A DNA stretch of 64,000 nucleotides from Nephrocerus scutellatus. Its lineage: Eukaryota; Arthropoda; Insecta; Diptera; Pipunculidae. Shown here one piece after another: positions 33,485 to 43,137 of this stretch. Location: assembly GCA_947095585.1 (NCBI GenBank), contig OX352761.1, positions 138,166,277 through 138,230,276 of the forward strand. The letters are read 5' to 3'. Numbering within the stretch: the first letter of the stretch is position 1; the number at the start of each line of letters is the position of its first letter. The notes beneath the pieces were generated by a model. That model worked only from the letters and a program-made list of their open reading frames with translations. It was not told the DNA's origin and made no database searches. A program made the position numbers and the translations under genes.

Positions 33485-35520
33485 TTATCATATTTGGCTC
33501 TACAACCGGTGTCCGGTCCTGGCCTTCCGCAAAAAATCTCTCCAGCGGTCCCGATATCGAGCCGATGTCATCCAGTTTGGCATCCATAAACTCTGGGCAT
33601 CCTGGTCTAAGCCATCCTTCCAGCGTAGGCTTGGCCGGCCTCGCTGTCGTGTTCCATAAATCCTACCGCAAAGGCCTTTCCGAGCAGGATCCTCTTCGCT
33701 CATGCGTGGTAGGTGTCCTGCCCACCGGAGCGTACTGAGCTTAATTCTCTTCACAATGTCGACATCACGGTAAGCTTGTAGATCTCATCATTATAGAGTC
33801 TTCGGAATCGTCCTTCCTCACATACGGGGTTAACAATTCTCCGTGAAACTTTTCTCTCGAACGCGGCTTAGCGGTCAGAATGCTTTTTGCTAAGCACCCA
33901 ACTCTCGGATCCATATGTAAGTACTGGTATGACCATTGTCTTATATACCAGCAGCTTGGATGTTATGGTTAAATTCCTGGATTTGAAGAGTCTTGACAGA
34001 CCAAAGTAGGCTTTGTTGGCTTTGAGCAACCGTGTGCGTATTTCTGGTTCCATCCTGTTATCGGCTGCTACATTTGACCCGAGATAGGTACTTCGAATTC
34101 GCGCTCCACTATTTAAATCGCGTGACCAATGTTGGATCTTCTACTCGCAGACGTGGCCATCATGAACTTTGTTTTTGTTTTGTTTATGTGAAGCCCCAGA
34201 ATACGTGCCGCCCGCTCGATCTCGCCCCTTGCCGTTACATCAAAGTCTCGGATCACTTTCTCCAAGGCCAGGTTGAAGAGGATGCAGGCCAGTCCATCCT
34301 CTTGTCGGAGCCCGTTATAGATGTTGAATGGGGTTGATAGTGATCTGGATATTTTTACTTGGCTTATAACATGCGTCATGGTCAACTTACATAGTCGTGT
34401 CAGTTTATTTGATTTGTCGAATTCTCTCAAGGCTTTATAAAGTTCTACTCAGGCTATGCTAGCTTTAAAGTCTATAAAAATATGGTGTAGTGAGTTTTGA
34501 ACTGTCTTGAAGGATAGAGGAGAAAATCTTATACGCGGTACTTAACAACGTTACACCACGATAATTGCTGCAGGTTGTGATATCTCCTTTCTTATGTATG
34601 AGGCTTATGCTTGGAAGCGGCAGCATAGTATGGTCTTCGGTCATTGGTGGAGCCTCCAATTCCTCAGTTTGTCTTTGCAGTAAGTGCAACGCCGTGTATA
34701 TTGCGTCATACCGCGGACTCTTTGATAGAACTTCCGTGCCGGGTGCGGTCATCGCTCTCTGTACTGTTCTACTTCACGGAAGAAATTCTTCTTCCAGGCC
34801 GCTTTCATTCGCCGGAGAACTGTTTTTTGATTTCTTCTAAGCTCTTTATATTCATCTTTGCGTGCCCGCGTTCTATGAGATTGTTCCATTGCTCGGTACG
34901 CAACATTTTTATATTCAGTCGCTAGATTACATTCGTCATCGAACCAGTCGTTCCGATCTCTACGACTACTGCCTAAGATGGATTCAGTAGTACTAATGAC
35001 AGTATTTTTAAGGCGTGAAGGACTTACCCTCCCTGTATTTCGGGCGCTTAACCTCAAAGATTCTTCTTTTTCATCATCTGAGGAATCCTCTGTAGGTACG
35101 TGAAACTTTATGAGGCTAATGTTTTTAAATCTGCCCCGCACGCGAAGGGTGCATAGCCGTTCATTTATTGCTTAAAAGCCGATAACGGTGGGTTTCATTC
35201 TATTGCTGACTAGAAACCCCACCCCGAACACATGATGTCTTGCATGACAGCTGTAATATATGTCATATTCTTATTTTTGTAAGACACCATTCCCCGTCTA
35301 CTGCATCTCCTGAATTGCTGTTATGTCAGCATTATATTCGGACATGTTATCGGCTGGCTGCTGTGCAGCTCAAGCTCTATACAGTGAGCGTACGTTCCAT
35401 GAGAAAATCGTTTAGCCGTTTTCGTTGCCGTGGTCGTCGTCGTTCATCAGTGTATCTGAGGCTGATTTGGGGTTCTGTAATAAGGTAATGGGCGATGTTA
35501 TTGCCCTCGCGCCAACCTTA
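33485..35520 (-). mobile_element. LINE family A (RTE-like), most complete copy, with endonuclease
   Basis: On the minus strand from 35520: endonuclease start (WNVRSLYRA, then YNADITAIQEMQ with the catalytic Glu, around 35420-35300), GFLVSNRMKPTVIGF-like block (35215-35170), LRVRGRFKNISLIKFHVPTE (35150-35090), linker (SSRRDRNDWFDDECNLATEY), RT (LIHKKGDITTCSNYRGVTLL, about 34590), and C-terminal YGSESWVLSKKHSD (33930-33870) to RLRWAGHLPRMSEEDPARKG (about 33735-33680). The YADD palm box has been removed by a deletion near 34225 and motif 1 is followed by another gap near 34495. It is inactive. Antisense in intron 6 of the host gene. Confidence 0.88.
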
Positions 35521-36466
35521 CTCGGAAGAGACATAGAAAAACAGTTCTCATTATTTTTTTGAAATTTGAACTTCTTAAGCAAATAAAATATTCAAACGAG
35601 CTAAACTGCCCAATAATGACATAGCAGAAAATTAACAAATAAATGTAAATGTTAAAGACCCCAAAATCCGCACTTTGGCATGCAATATTCTTTTACTTTT
35701 TAAATTTAAATTATATCTTTAACTCTATTTTCTTTCTGCCGTTCGATTAAAAATTAAGAAAATGTTTGTAAATTTTCTGGAATGTATTGCGCGTGCCTTT
35801 TTCATATCCAGTTACTTTACTTTTTGGTGCACTGGGTTTCCAACAATGAATTTTAAAAGACTGACTGGTCACTTTTTCACAGTCAATTAGTTCCTGCTGA
35901 TGTTGTGATGTTGTGTGGTGGGCAGAACAAAACGAATAAAATAACTCTCAGACGAATTTATCTTCACAACACTAGTACATACCTAGATGAGACATTTACT
36001 GTCCAAGGGTTTCGCCAAAAGTCCAAGAAAAAACTTTACCTTACTATATTGCAGGATTGAATTTAAATGAGTTCATTAACTTTTTTCCTTCATTCTTACC
36101 CTCTGGTCAGGGCACTCTAACAGAGTCAGTCAGTGGTGCACTAAACGCAATTAGAACGAATTCACATTGATTTAAAGGAAAAGGAAAAGAAAATTTTTAC
36201 CATGAAAATAATCGAAATCCTTGCTAATTGCTGTTCATATATTATTTATAGTTAATATTTTAAATCCTTTTCAATTAAAAGGAAATTGTTTTTCCTTTTT
36301 CGAGCACTACTCAGAATTTAATTAGAGTTTTCAGTGCAACTTGTGTTTTGTGTGCTCTTAACCGTCTACGTAAATAGTAGATAATTTTTTCCGATACGAG
36401 AATTTACTCTCGTATGTAGAGTTGAAGTTTATTAATTTCCATTGTTTCTTTTATATGTATTTTTAG
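35521..36466. other. End of intron 6; no gene
   Basis: AT-rich sequence up to the acceptor 'tatatgtatttttag' of exon 7. Confidence 0.4.
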
Positions 36467-36778
36467 CTGCAACATCGACCGAAGTTAAAGCTCGCAAATT
36501 ACAAGCATCAACACAAAATCACCATCACCAATTAGCATTGCAAAATAATAATCGTCAGCCAAATTCGCACCACCAACAGCAACAGCAGAACCACGACGAA
36601 AACCATCAGCACTCGGCTGCTGTACAGAATTTTGCTGCACAAAATCCGCTCGTAAAAAGCGACGCTGCCGTTGCTATTCTAAGCAAAAAACCCGATTCAA
36701 AAGCATCACTGGCCTGTGTATTGCCATGGGGTCATGGCTGGGGCTGGGCAACACTGCCAAACGGTGTTTGGAGTGGTG
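36467..36778 (+). CDS. PH-domain protein, coding exon 7 (His/Gln-rich region)
   Basis: Largest exon (312 bases): acceptor 'tatgtatttttag', donor GGTG|gtaagt. Two bases complete Pro188, then residues 189-291 follow, with one base left over. Content in order: basic ATSTEVKARKLQA; a His/Gln/Asn-rich low-complexity stretch (QNHHHQ, HHQQQQQNHDENHQH); SDAAVAILSKKPDSKA; and a Trp/Gly patch LPWGHGWGWATLPNGVWSG. Opa-like CAG/CAA/CAC repeats are common in fly regulatory proteins. Read-through past the donor would add only 17 or so residues before a stop at 36826. Confidence 0.87.
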
Positions 36779-37262
36779 GTAAGTACAACCCAATAATAAT
36801 AATCATCATCAATGTACACAACACATAGTCCACCATGTACCAACATAAATTCGTTGCCGAAAAGCGACGCGCTGAAACAATTTATGCCATCGCTAAGCTG
36901 CTGGCAAAGTGCACTCTCATTTCCTCTACGCGTGCATTTATTCAGCTTTTGACTTATAAATTAGGGATTGTGCGCCCACCGCTGACGCACACGTAAGTCT
37001 TACGCGTTTGTATTAGGCATCAGGTATCATGCTGAGCAGGTGATACCAGATGGCTGGTGTATCCGTATAACTAATTCATATCACATTGCAATCACCACAG
37101 GATGCAAACTTTCGATACGGCATCAGCTAATTAGTGTAAGCAATGTTGTAATTTATTAATGCAACCTAGAGCGACTTGCACTGGAGCGGACGCAAACCGC
37201 TTTGGAGGACTTTTTACATGAACCGATATGGATACAACGAAAAAGCAAAGTGTTCTATTTTT
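36779..37262. other. Start of intron 7; one 53-codon ORF
   Basis: An ORF at 36835-36996 (MYQHKFVAEKRRAETIYAIA...) has coding-like composition and ends over a donor-like GTAAGT (36993). Its phase does not match any neighbouring exon. Otherwise nothing is seen. Confidence 0.3.
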
Positions 37263-37495
37263 TTATAATATATAAGGTGTTCGCCGCACCATTATAATGC
37301 TCGGCTTTATGCTAAGAACAGTTAGGGCGTTATGGCAAAGAGAGGAAAAGAGGAGTTGTCTGTGAGCTTGTGTTTTGAATGCATGTGAATCGTAGCTAAG
37401 TCGTATCGTAGAGCTTAACTTAACTGATAACGACCACATATTTGTTATCGCTATGAAATATTCAGATGCATCCCATCTATTCTCAAACGTACTAA
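37263..37495 (-). mobile_element. LINE family B 3' tail, inverted copy
   Basis: The minus strand encodes YDSHAFKTQAHRQLL and MVRRTPYIL, alignable with YDPQAFKTFLLLFLNG and RVRTPLS of the tail at 17648-17863. It meets another tail of the same family in the opposite direction at about 37495. Confidence 0.65.
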
Positions 37496-37680
37496 CCAAT
37501 TCAGAGATTTCTTTTTTAGCCGCACTATAGTTATGTGGAATGAATTGCCCGATTCTGTGTTTTCGAATTTATATCATCTGCAGTCATTAAAGACACGCGT
37601 GCATAGACATCTCATCTTTCCTCTAATAACGCCTACGCTGTGCTTAATACTATAAGGGTGCAAAATCCCTTTAGCGTGTG
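37496..37680 (+). mobile_element. LINE family B 3' tail, plus-strand copy
   Basis: Reads FRDFFFSRTIVMWNELPDSV, FSNLYHLQSLKTRVHRHLIF and so on, matching FFSRTTRMWNALPSSVFP at 17860-17780. DNA is a near reverse complement of 28660-28830, so both belong to one subfamily. Ends near 'actataagggtgcaaaatcc'. Confidence 0.72.
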
Positions 37681-37689
37681 TACATTATA

Positions 37690-37915
37690 AAAAAACGACC
37701 TAGAGAGTTGAGATTTTGTGAGTGGCTTAGTCCAAAATAGCATTTTTAAATTCCACCTATGACGCGTCACGTGTCGCGTTTGATGCATGTGATGCGTGGC
37801 AAAAATATACTTTGAAATAGGCCCGACCCCAAAAACAGATATTTTGGCGATTATTACCACATAACTTTGACTGTGTGGCGTGTATACATAAAAGTTTGTA
37901 CCCGAAAAACCAGTA
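37690..37915 (-). repeat. ACGCG-rich dispersed element, short copy
   Basis: Its reverse complement matches 39133-39345 ('cgggtacaaacttttatgta', 'acacgccacacagtca', 'atcgccaaaatatctgtttt') and then 39435-39483 ('acaaaat...tcaactctctaggtcg'). The short copy therefore has the head plus one internal unit. No ORF. Confidence 0.6.
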
Positions 37916-39132
37916 ACAGTTGTGCAAAATTTACATGGGTAAGACATGCTCATGTGTGTGTTCATTGAATCTTAAAGAATTATTTAAGAAAGACAAGCTG
38001 TTTCTATAAATTTAAATTATGCCATATTAACAAGATCTTTCCTCGAAATATCATACACTATAACTTAAAAAAACCGTTTAACTCCATCTTCTCAGCAAGC
38101 TGCTGATTGCCTTTTTTGCAGACACAAGACATCTTGAACAAAAGTTCAGTCTATTTCTATCTTAAGTTATACAATGTCCAAATCGGTGTCCACTCTTAAC
38201 AGTATTTATAAACTTTTACACTTTATTTGAGACTCATCCAATTTTGTTATGTAAAGATGTAAGTAATCTATTGTTTGCTTGGTCAGTCCATTAAAAAAAA
38301 TACATAAAATCTGTTGCAATATCCTCCTAAAAATTAAAATTCATAAGCTCAAACTAACAGATTTGAAGCTAAAAAAATGCGAAGCCATAATTGGTTATTT
38401 AGGTAATTGGGAAATTTAGAATATTTATGCTGATGCTAACTCTTTTCATGCATGTGGGTACCATGAAACTTTTGCATTACGGTTTTATTTAGTTTAAAAT
38501 TTTACTCCACTGAAATGGTTGCAGATGTCTACCAAAGCTTAAAACAACAAATTCTCCACCACAAATATGCCAAAGTTTATCTTTCTCTTAATACTACAAC
38601 ATGTACGAGTATATCTCAGCTTGTATCAAAAACATTGTTCTAGTAGAATATATATGGATGTTGGTTTTGCTATGATACCTGTATCTTATTATTAAATAAA
38701 GAATAAACGGATCGACTACTTTCGTTAAAATCAATGGCATGAAAGCAGAATAAGCAATAAGCCCAAGGCAAAACCTTACATACAGCACAGAAAAAATAGG
38801 TGGAATGAATGACTCCCGAAATTTATTAAAACTTTTGATTTGTCTGCTCTTATACTAAAACTGTTGTGATCATTGTTTACGTATACTTACATTACTATAT
38901 AAGCATCAAACTTGGCTATTAGCAAGAAAGTTATTCGCTTTGCCGAAAAGCTTCGTTGTTTTCGGCTTATTTCACGTTTTCTAATTTGCATCAGACAAAA
39001 TTGTCAGTGCGTAACAACTCTTAAGTGAAAAGATCTGTAAAGGATAGAACTTCAGAAAAATTACAGTTTGTATCCTGGCACATCTATTTTTTTGATATTT
39101 CAAACTTAAAAACAAGTAAATGTAAAAAAACT
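37916..39132. other. Intron 7 sequence between the two ACGCG-rich copies; no gene
   Basis: AT-rich. A minus-strand hydrophobic ORF at 38594-38788 is not convincing. Confidence 0.4.
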
Positions 39133-39800
39133 TCGTTTTTCGGGTACAGTCTTTTATATATATATCGAAACACGCCACACAGTCATTATTTGGTAAAAAT
39201 CGCCAAAATATCTGTTTCTGAGGTCGGGGCGGCTACTTCAAAGTATTTTCTTTTTTTCACGCTTCATACGCGCCACACGCGACTTGCGACACGCGTCAAA
39301 TGCAGGATATTTAAATTGGTCGTGCTAAAGTTGGCTAAAAAAGACATTAAAAAACGAGAAAATGGCAAAAAACATTTCCAACTATAACACGTGCCAGACG
39401 CAAAACGTGACACGAGTCATACATGGAAAATAAAAATGGTATTTTGGACTTAGATTCTCACAAAATTTCAACTCTCTAGGTCGTGTCGAAGGTGTTTAAA
39501 AAGGACCTCAAACAAGTCGATAAAAAAATGCATTACACGCGTCATATTCGAAATATTAAAAACGCTTCTTTGGCCTTAGACACTTTCGGCTTTCTAAGTC
39601 CTGTAAAAGTTGGTTAAATAGAACCTCAAAGAAGTCGAAAATAATATTCAACCCATATCACGCGCCAAACGCGTCACGCGTCGTACTCGGAATATAAAAA
39701 ATGCTATATTGTACTTAGACAATTACAAAATTTCAGCTCTGTAGGTCTTGTGTGAGGTTGTTAAAAAGGACCTCAATGTGATCGAAAATACAGACAAAAA
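39133..39800 (+). repeat. ACGCG-rich dispersed element, long copy with tandem units
   Basis: After the head (39133-39260) come about four degenerate units of 120-150 bases, starting near 39265, 39375, 39528 and 39650. Each has an 'acgcgcc...acgcgtc' stretch, then 'ttttggacttagac', 'tctctaggtc' and 'aaaaaggacctcaaa...gtcgaaaa' wording. Inverted relative to 37690-37915. The composition (ACGCGT-type palindromes in AT-rich DNA) is unlike surrounding intron. Confidence 0.6.
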
Positions 39801-40914
39801 GGGGTCAAGTCAAGTTAAATAAAAGTTTTTAATAAATGCCTTGTCATCAACATACTTTTTTCCTCATATTATGTACAATATAACTTTGATAATATTATGC
39901 TCTGTATTACTTACTTTACCATCTAACTCGCGATTCAGTTAACTTTGTATACTATGCATCCGCCTGCTAATTATAGTTGCATACCTTATATTGTATCGTG
40001 CAGTGCATTCGTAAATGTTCACTGAGGGAAAGTATAATCAAGATAAACATAGTCATATTGGACACTTCTTGTCTAATAATATTTTACCGAAAATTATAGT
40101 ATTCAAAGCTCCGCACTGCAGGAAAATAGCAGCTGATCATAATATAAATTTATTCATGCGCTCCGAATCGCTCTGGATAAGGAGTGAAAGAATGAACATT
40201 CTTTTCAACTATAATATGATTTCCGCAGCATGTACGACTATATTAATATTGTATTTTGAAAAATGCATGAGAGAAGAAATACCATTCATGCTAAAATGAA
40301 TTTATATCGAAAGGACTCCCAACGAAACGTGACTGGACAATAATCACATAATAATGTGCAGCATCTCATGCTTTATAATTGATAATACAGTTCCTTTTAA
40401 CAAGACCACTGAAGGCTACTTGCTACCTGATGGCATACAACAATGTGCAGAACACTGGAAATTATTTGTATAAAATAAAACACAACAAAAACAAATATTA
40501 GACATCCTTTTATGCCATTAACAATATTATCCTCAATAATCTGTCCTTCAACAAAGTATAATATATATTTTGCTGCCCAACTAGTTCTATTATGTGAGCA
40601 AATTTATATCTATCAGCGCCTGTATTCTGTGTCTGTCCCATTTTGCATAAAGGAAACACCCTGTTAAAGGATTAAGTGAGTGCACATCTTATGCAAAAAC
40701 AACAAAATGCATGCATATAATACACATAATGTCCGGAAAACAAGTCGCGCCGAACATTGTAGTCATGCATAATGCAAAAGAAAGTTTTCGCGGATTCGGA
40801 TCTGTTATTGTACGTTTTATTCAACCCGCTCTTGGACTCCTTAGATGCATAAAGAAAAAGCCATTACGCCATTGTTGCAAAAATAATTTATTTTTCCTTT
40901 TCCTTTTTTTGTAG
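39801..40914. other. Intron 7 sequence, no gene
   Basis: AT-rich. A 94-codon ORF at 40015-40299 has no recognisable feature. Confidence 0.4.
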
Positions 40915-40988
40915 TATTTTATGGTGGTTTGTTATTTATAGGAAATGAACATTTAATACATGAAAGACTTGAGGATAGTGCAGCAAAG
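40915..40988 (+). CDS. Candidate alternative exon 7a of the PH-domain gene
   Basis: Preceded by a very strong pyrimidine tract ('tttttccttttccttttttt' then gtag) and followed by AAG|gttagt. A second acceptor 27 bases later (atttatag|GAAATG, exon start 40942) keeps the same frame. After exon 7 it reads either VFYGGLLFIGNEHLIHERLE-DSAAK or (from the inner acceptor) GNEHLIHERLEDSAAK, with phase 0 out. Joining to the normal last exon then gives GGT TAA, a stop at 46278-46280, so inclusion would replace the usual 66-residue C-terminus by a short one. Direct splicing of exon 7 to 46275 is in frame and is taken as the main form. No RNA evidence is available. Confidence 0.4.
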
Positions 40989-43137
40989 GTTAGTATTCTT
41001 TTCTTGTATAGCCTTTGTTAATATACTCCTTGAGGCTATTCTAAATGCGAAGAAACCCCAACTACTTATGCTACTTGTACTTGCATAATTAAAAAAATGC
41101 GAAACATAAATGTCTTAAGATACTTGTTTTATACAAAATAATAATGTCAAATGGTCAACGGAGTCACTAACATAGCAACTAATTAAGTACTTCCAGCAAG
41201 AAACCTGCTAATCGGTATATTTTTTAAAAACCTAAACTTCAGTCTCATTAAAAAAGTTACCTAAATATGAAATGCATATTACATGGTATTCTAAATACGA
41301 TGTTCCACGAACAAATTCAATTTTAAACACAAAAATTTTCCTTTAATTGATGTATAACTTTTATTAATATTTGCTTTTTATTTCAATAAATGTGCTATTG
41401 TTATGTTGATATCTTTAAATCAAACCTAGTGAACTGAATAGGCGATCTTATGCTGCACTCGTCCTACTATTGGACATCCTTGAAATTCCAATTAAAAATT
41501 GGAATCGCAATCGCAATGCCGAACTCCACTTTGGCATAAATATTATATATTTTATGTATCTGGTAGATATATATTGGTCTATTATATTGGTTGTGGTCGT
41601 TAGGTGTTCTGAAAACTTTAGTGGTTGTGAAGCAGAAAACAAAAGGATTGGAAAAAATTTACAAAAGAAAAAGTAATTTCACGCATGAATCCTCACCGAA
41701 CGAATATTATTTCATCAATGAAGAAACCAAACCAGCGAACAGCAAATAGTAAGGAAGAGTCAGGTTTAATATCCCAACATTGTCTGGAAATACTCGTAAT
41801 GAGTAATGCTGGAATTTTAATATGGAACTGAAAGGCCAGATAAAATATACAAAAATCTGAACAGTAAACAGGCCATGCATATTCTGATGCTTGCAAATCA
41901 TCTGATTTTGGCTTTTATACAAATTATTATTCGCACACAGCATAAATTTTATGGTACTAGTACTGCCTCAAAATATACAATCAAAATACCCTAAACTTAC
42001 TGCCAGCCGATTTTAAAATATTTTTACCAAGTTATAAACGGTGAACGATTAAATCACATCCCAAAGTAATTGATTAAGATGTTCGGCATATTCTGAATAC
42101 CTACTTGATAACAAATCAGAAATGAAAAAACCAAAAATAGTTGACATCAGAAATAAAAAATAACTCTATCCATTAGTTTTTGTTGGTAATTAGTAATTGC
42201 AGTCTGCATTTCAAATACCTCACAAGTTCGAATTTGCCACTGAAGTTATGGTTTTGTAATAATTTAGATTTACCATTTTTATTACGCTGACTTCCATGTT
42301 CAATCCTATGGATGTTCTTTTTATTTCCATTTATAGACCATTGAAGTCTTCTTTATTTTATTATCTTCATTCATTTTTGTAGATAGTTCTACTTTAATTA
42401 TAAAAACTCCTCTATCCTCTTTGTCATCTAAACACCGCTCCCATTTTTTCCGCCTAAGCTGTAGCACTACAAAAAAGCGGAAGCATTCAATTTCTATCTG
42501 CTTGGAAAGGTAAAAGTTTTTGCTTTTGTCGCTTGCTCATTGATTCCATTTAACACCACAGTCTCGAGTCATGGAGTCTCTCCCAAACCCACACACTATT
42601 GTCTTCGATGGAAAAAGTTAAATAAGTAAAACGGAGTCAGTGTCAAATTATTTAGCACCATATTGAACTAAAAGAACTTTTGATTTATTGCAAAGAAACT
42701 GGATTCTCATTGAGTAATGTTTTTGATATCCTTGATGGGAAAAAGCTACCTGCATTGATCCAAGGCAAAATTAAAAATACTGAGCTGAAGACGGAATGGT
42801 ATTATGGTATCAGCTGATCAAATGACAATGAGGTAAAAGCGATAAGAAATATGATCTGCATGACAACTTTTAAAAATCAATTATTTCTCTTTTGCGATGT
42901 CAATGGGTTCATCAATTGTAATACTTAAAGTGTCATTATAGTAATCATTTTTCACATTTAAAAAATTGATTTCCGGTCTTGACCTCTTCACAGGATCCAT
43001 AATATTGTGTTATTTTGTGGATGAAGCTATTAGCGTTGTTGTAACTTTACTGAAGGATTTTTTAATTTGTTTTTTTGAGACCCTTACCCAAATTGCCAAC
43101 ACTGTAAAATGAAAATATCTATTCTATCATAAAGGTG
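40989..43137. other. Intron 7 sequence, no gene
   Basis: AT-rich with short ORFs only. No transposon wording recognised. Confidence 0.4.

Noticed and set aside
38594..38788. Minus-strand ORF with a TM7-like DPFILYLIIRYR
   Set aside because: Isolated 64 codons with no other GPCR segments nearby; best explained by base composition.
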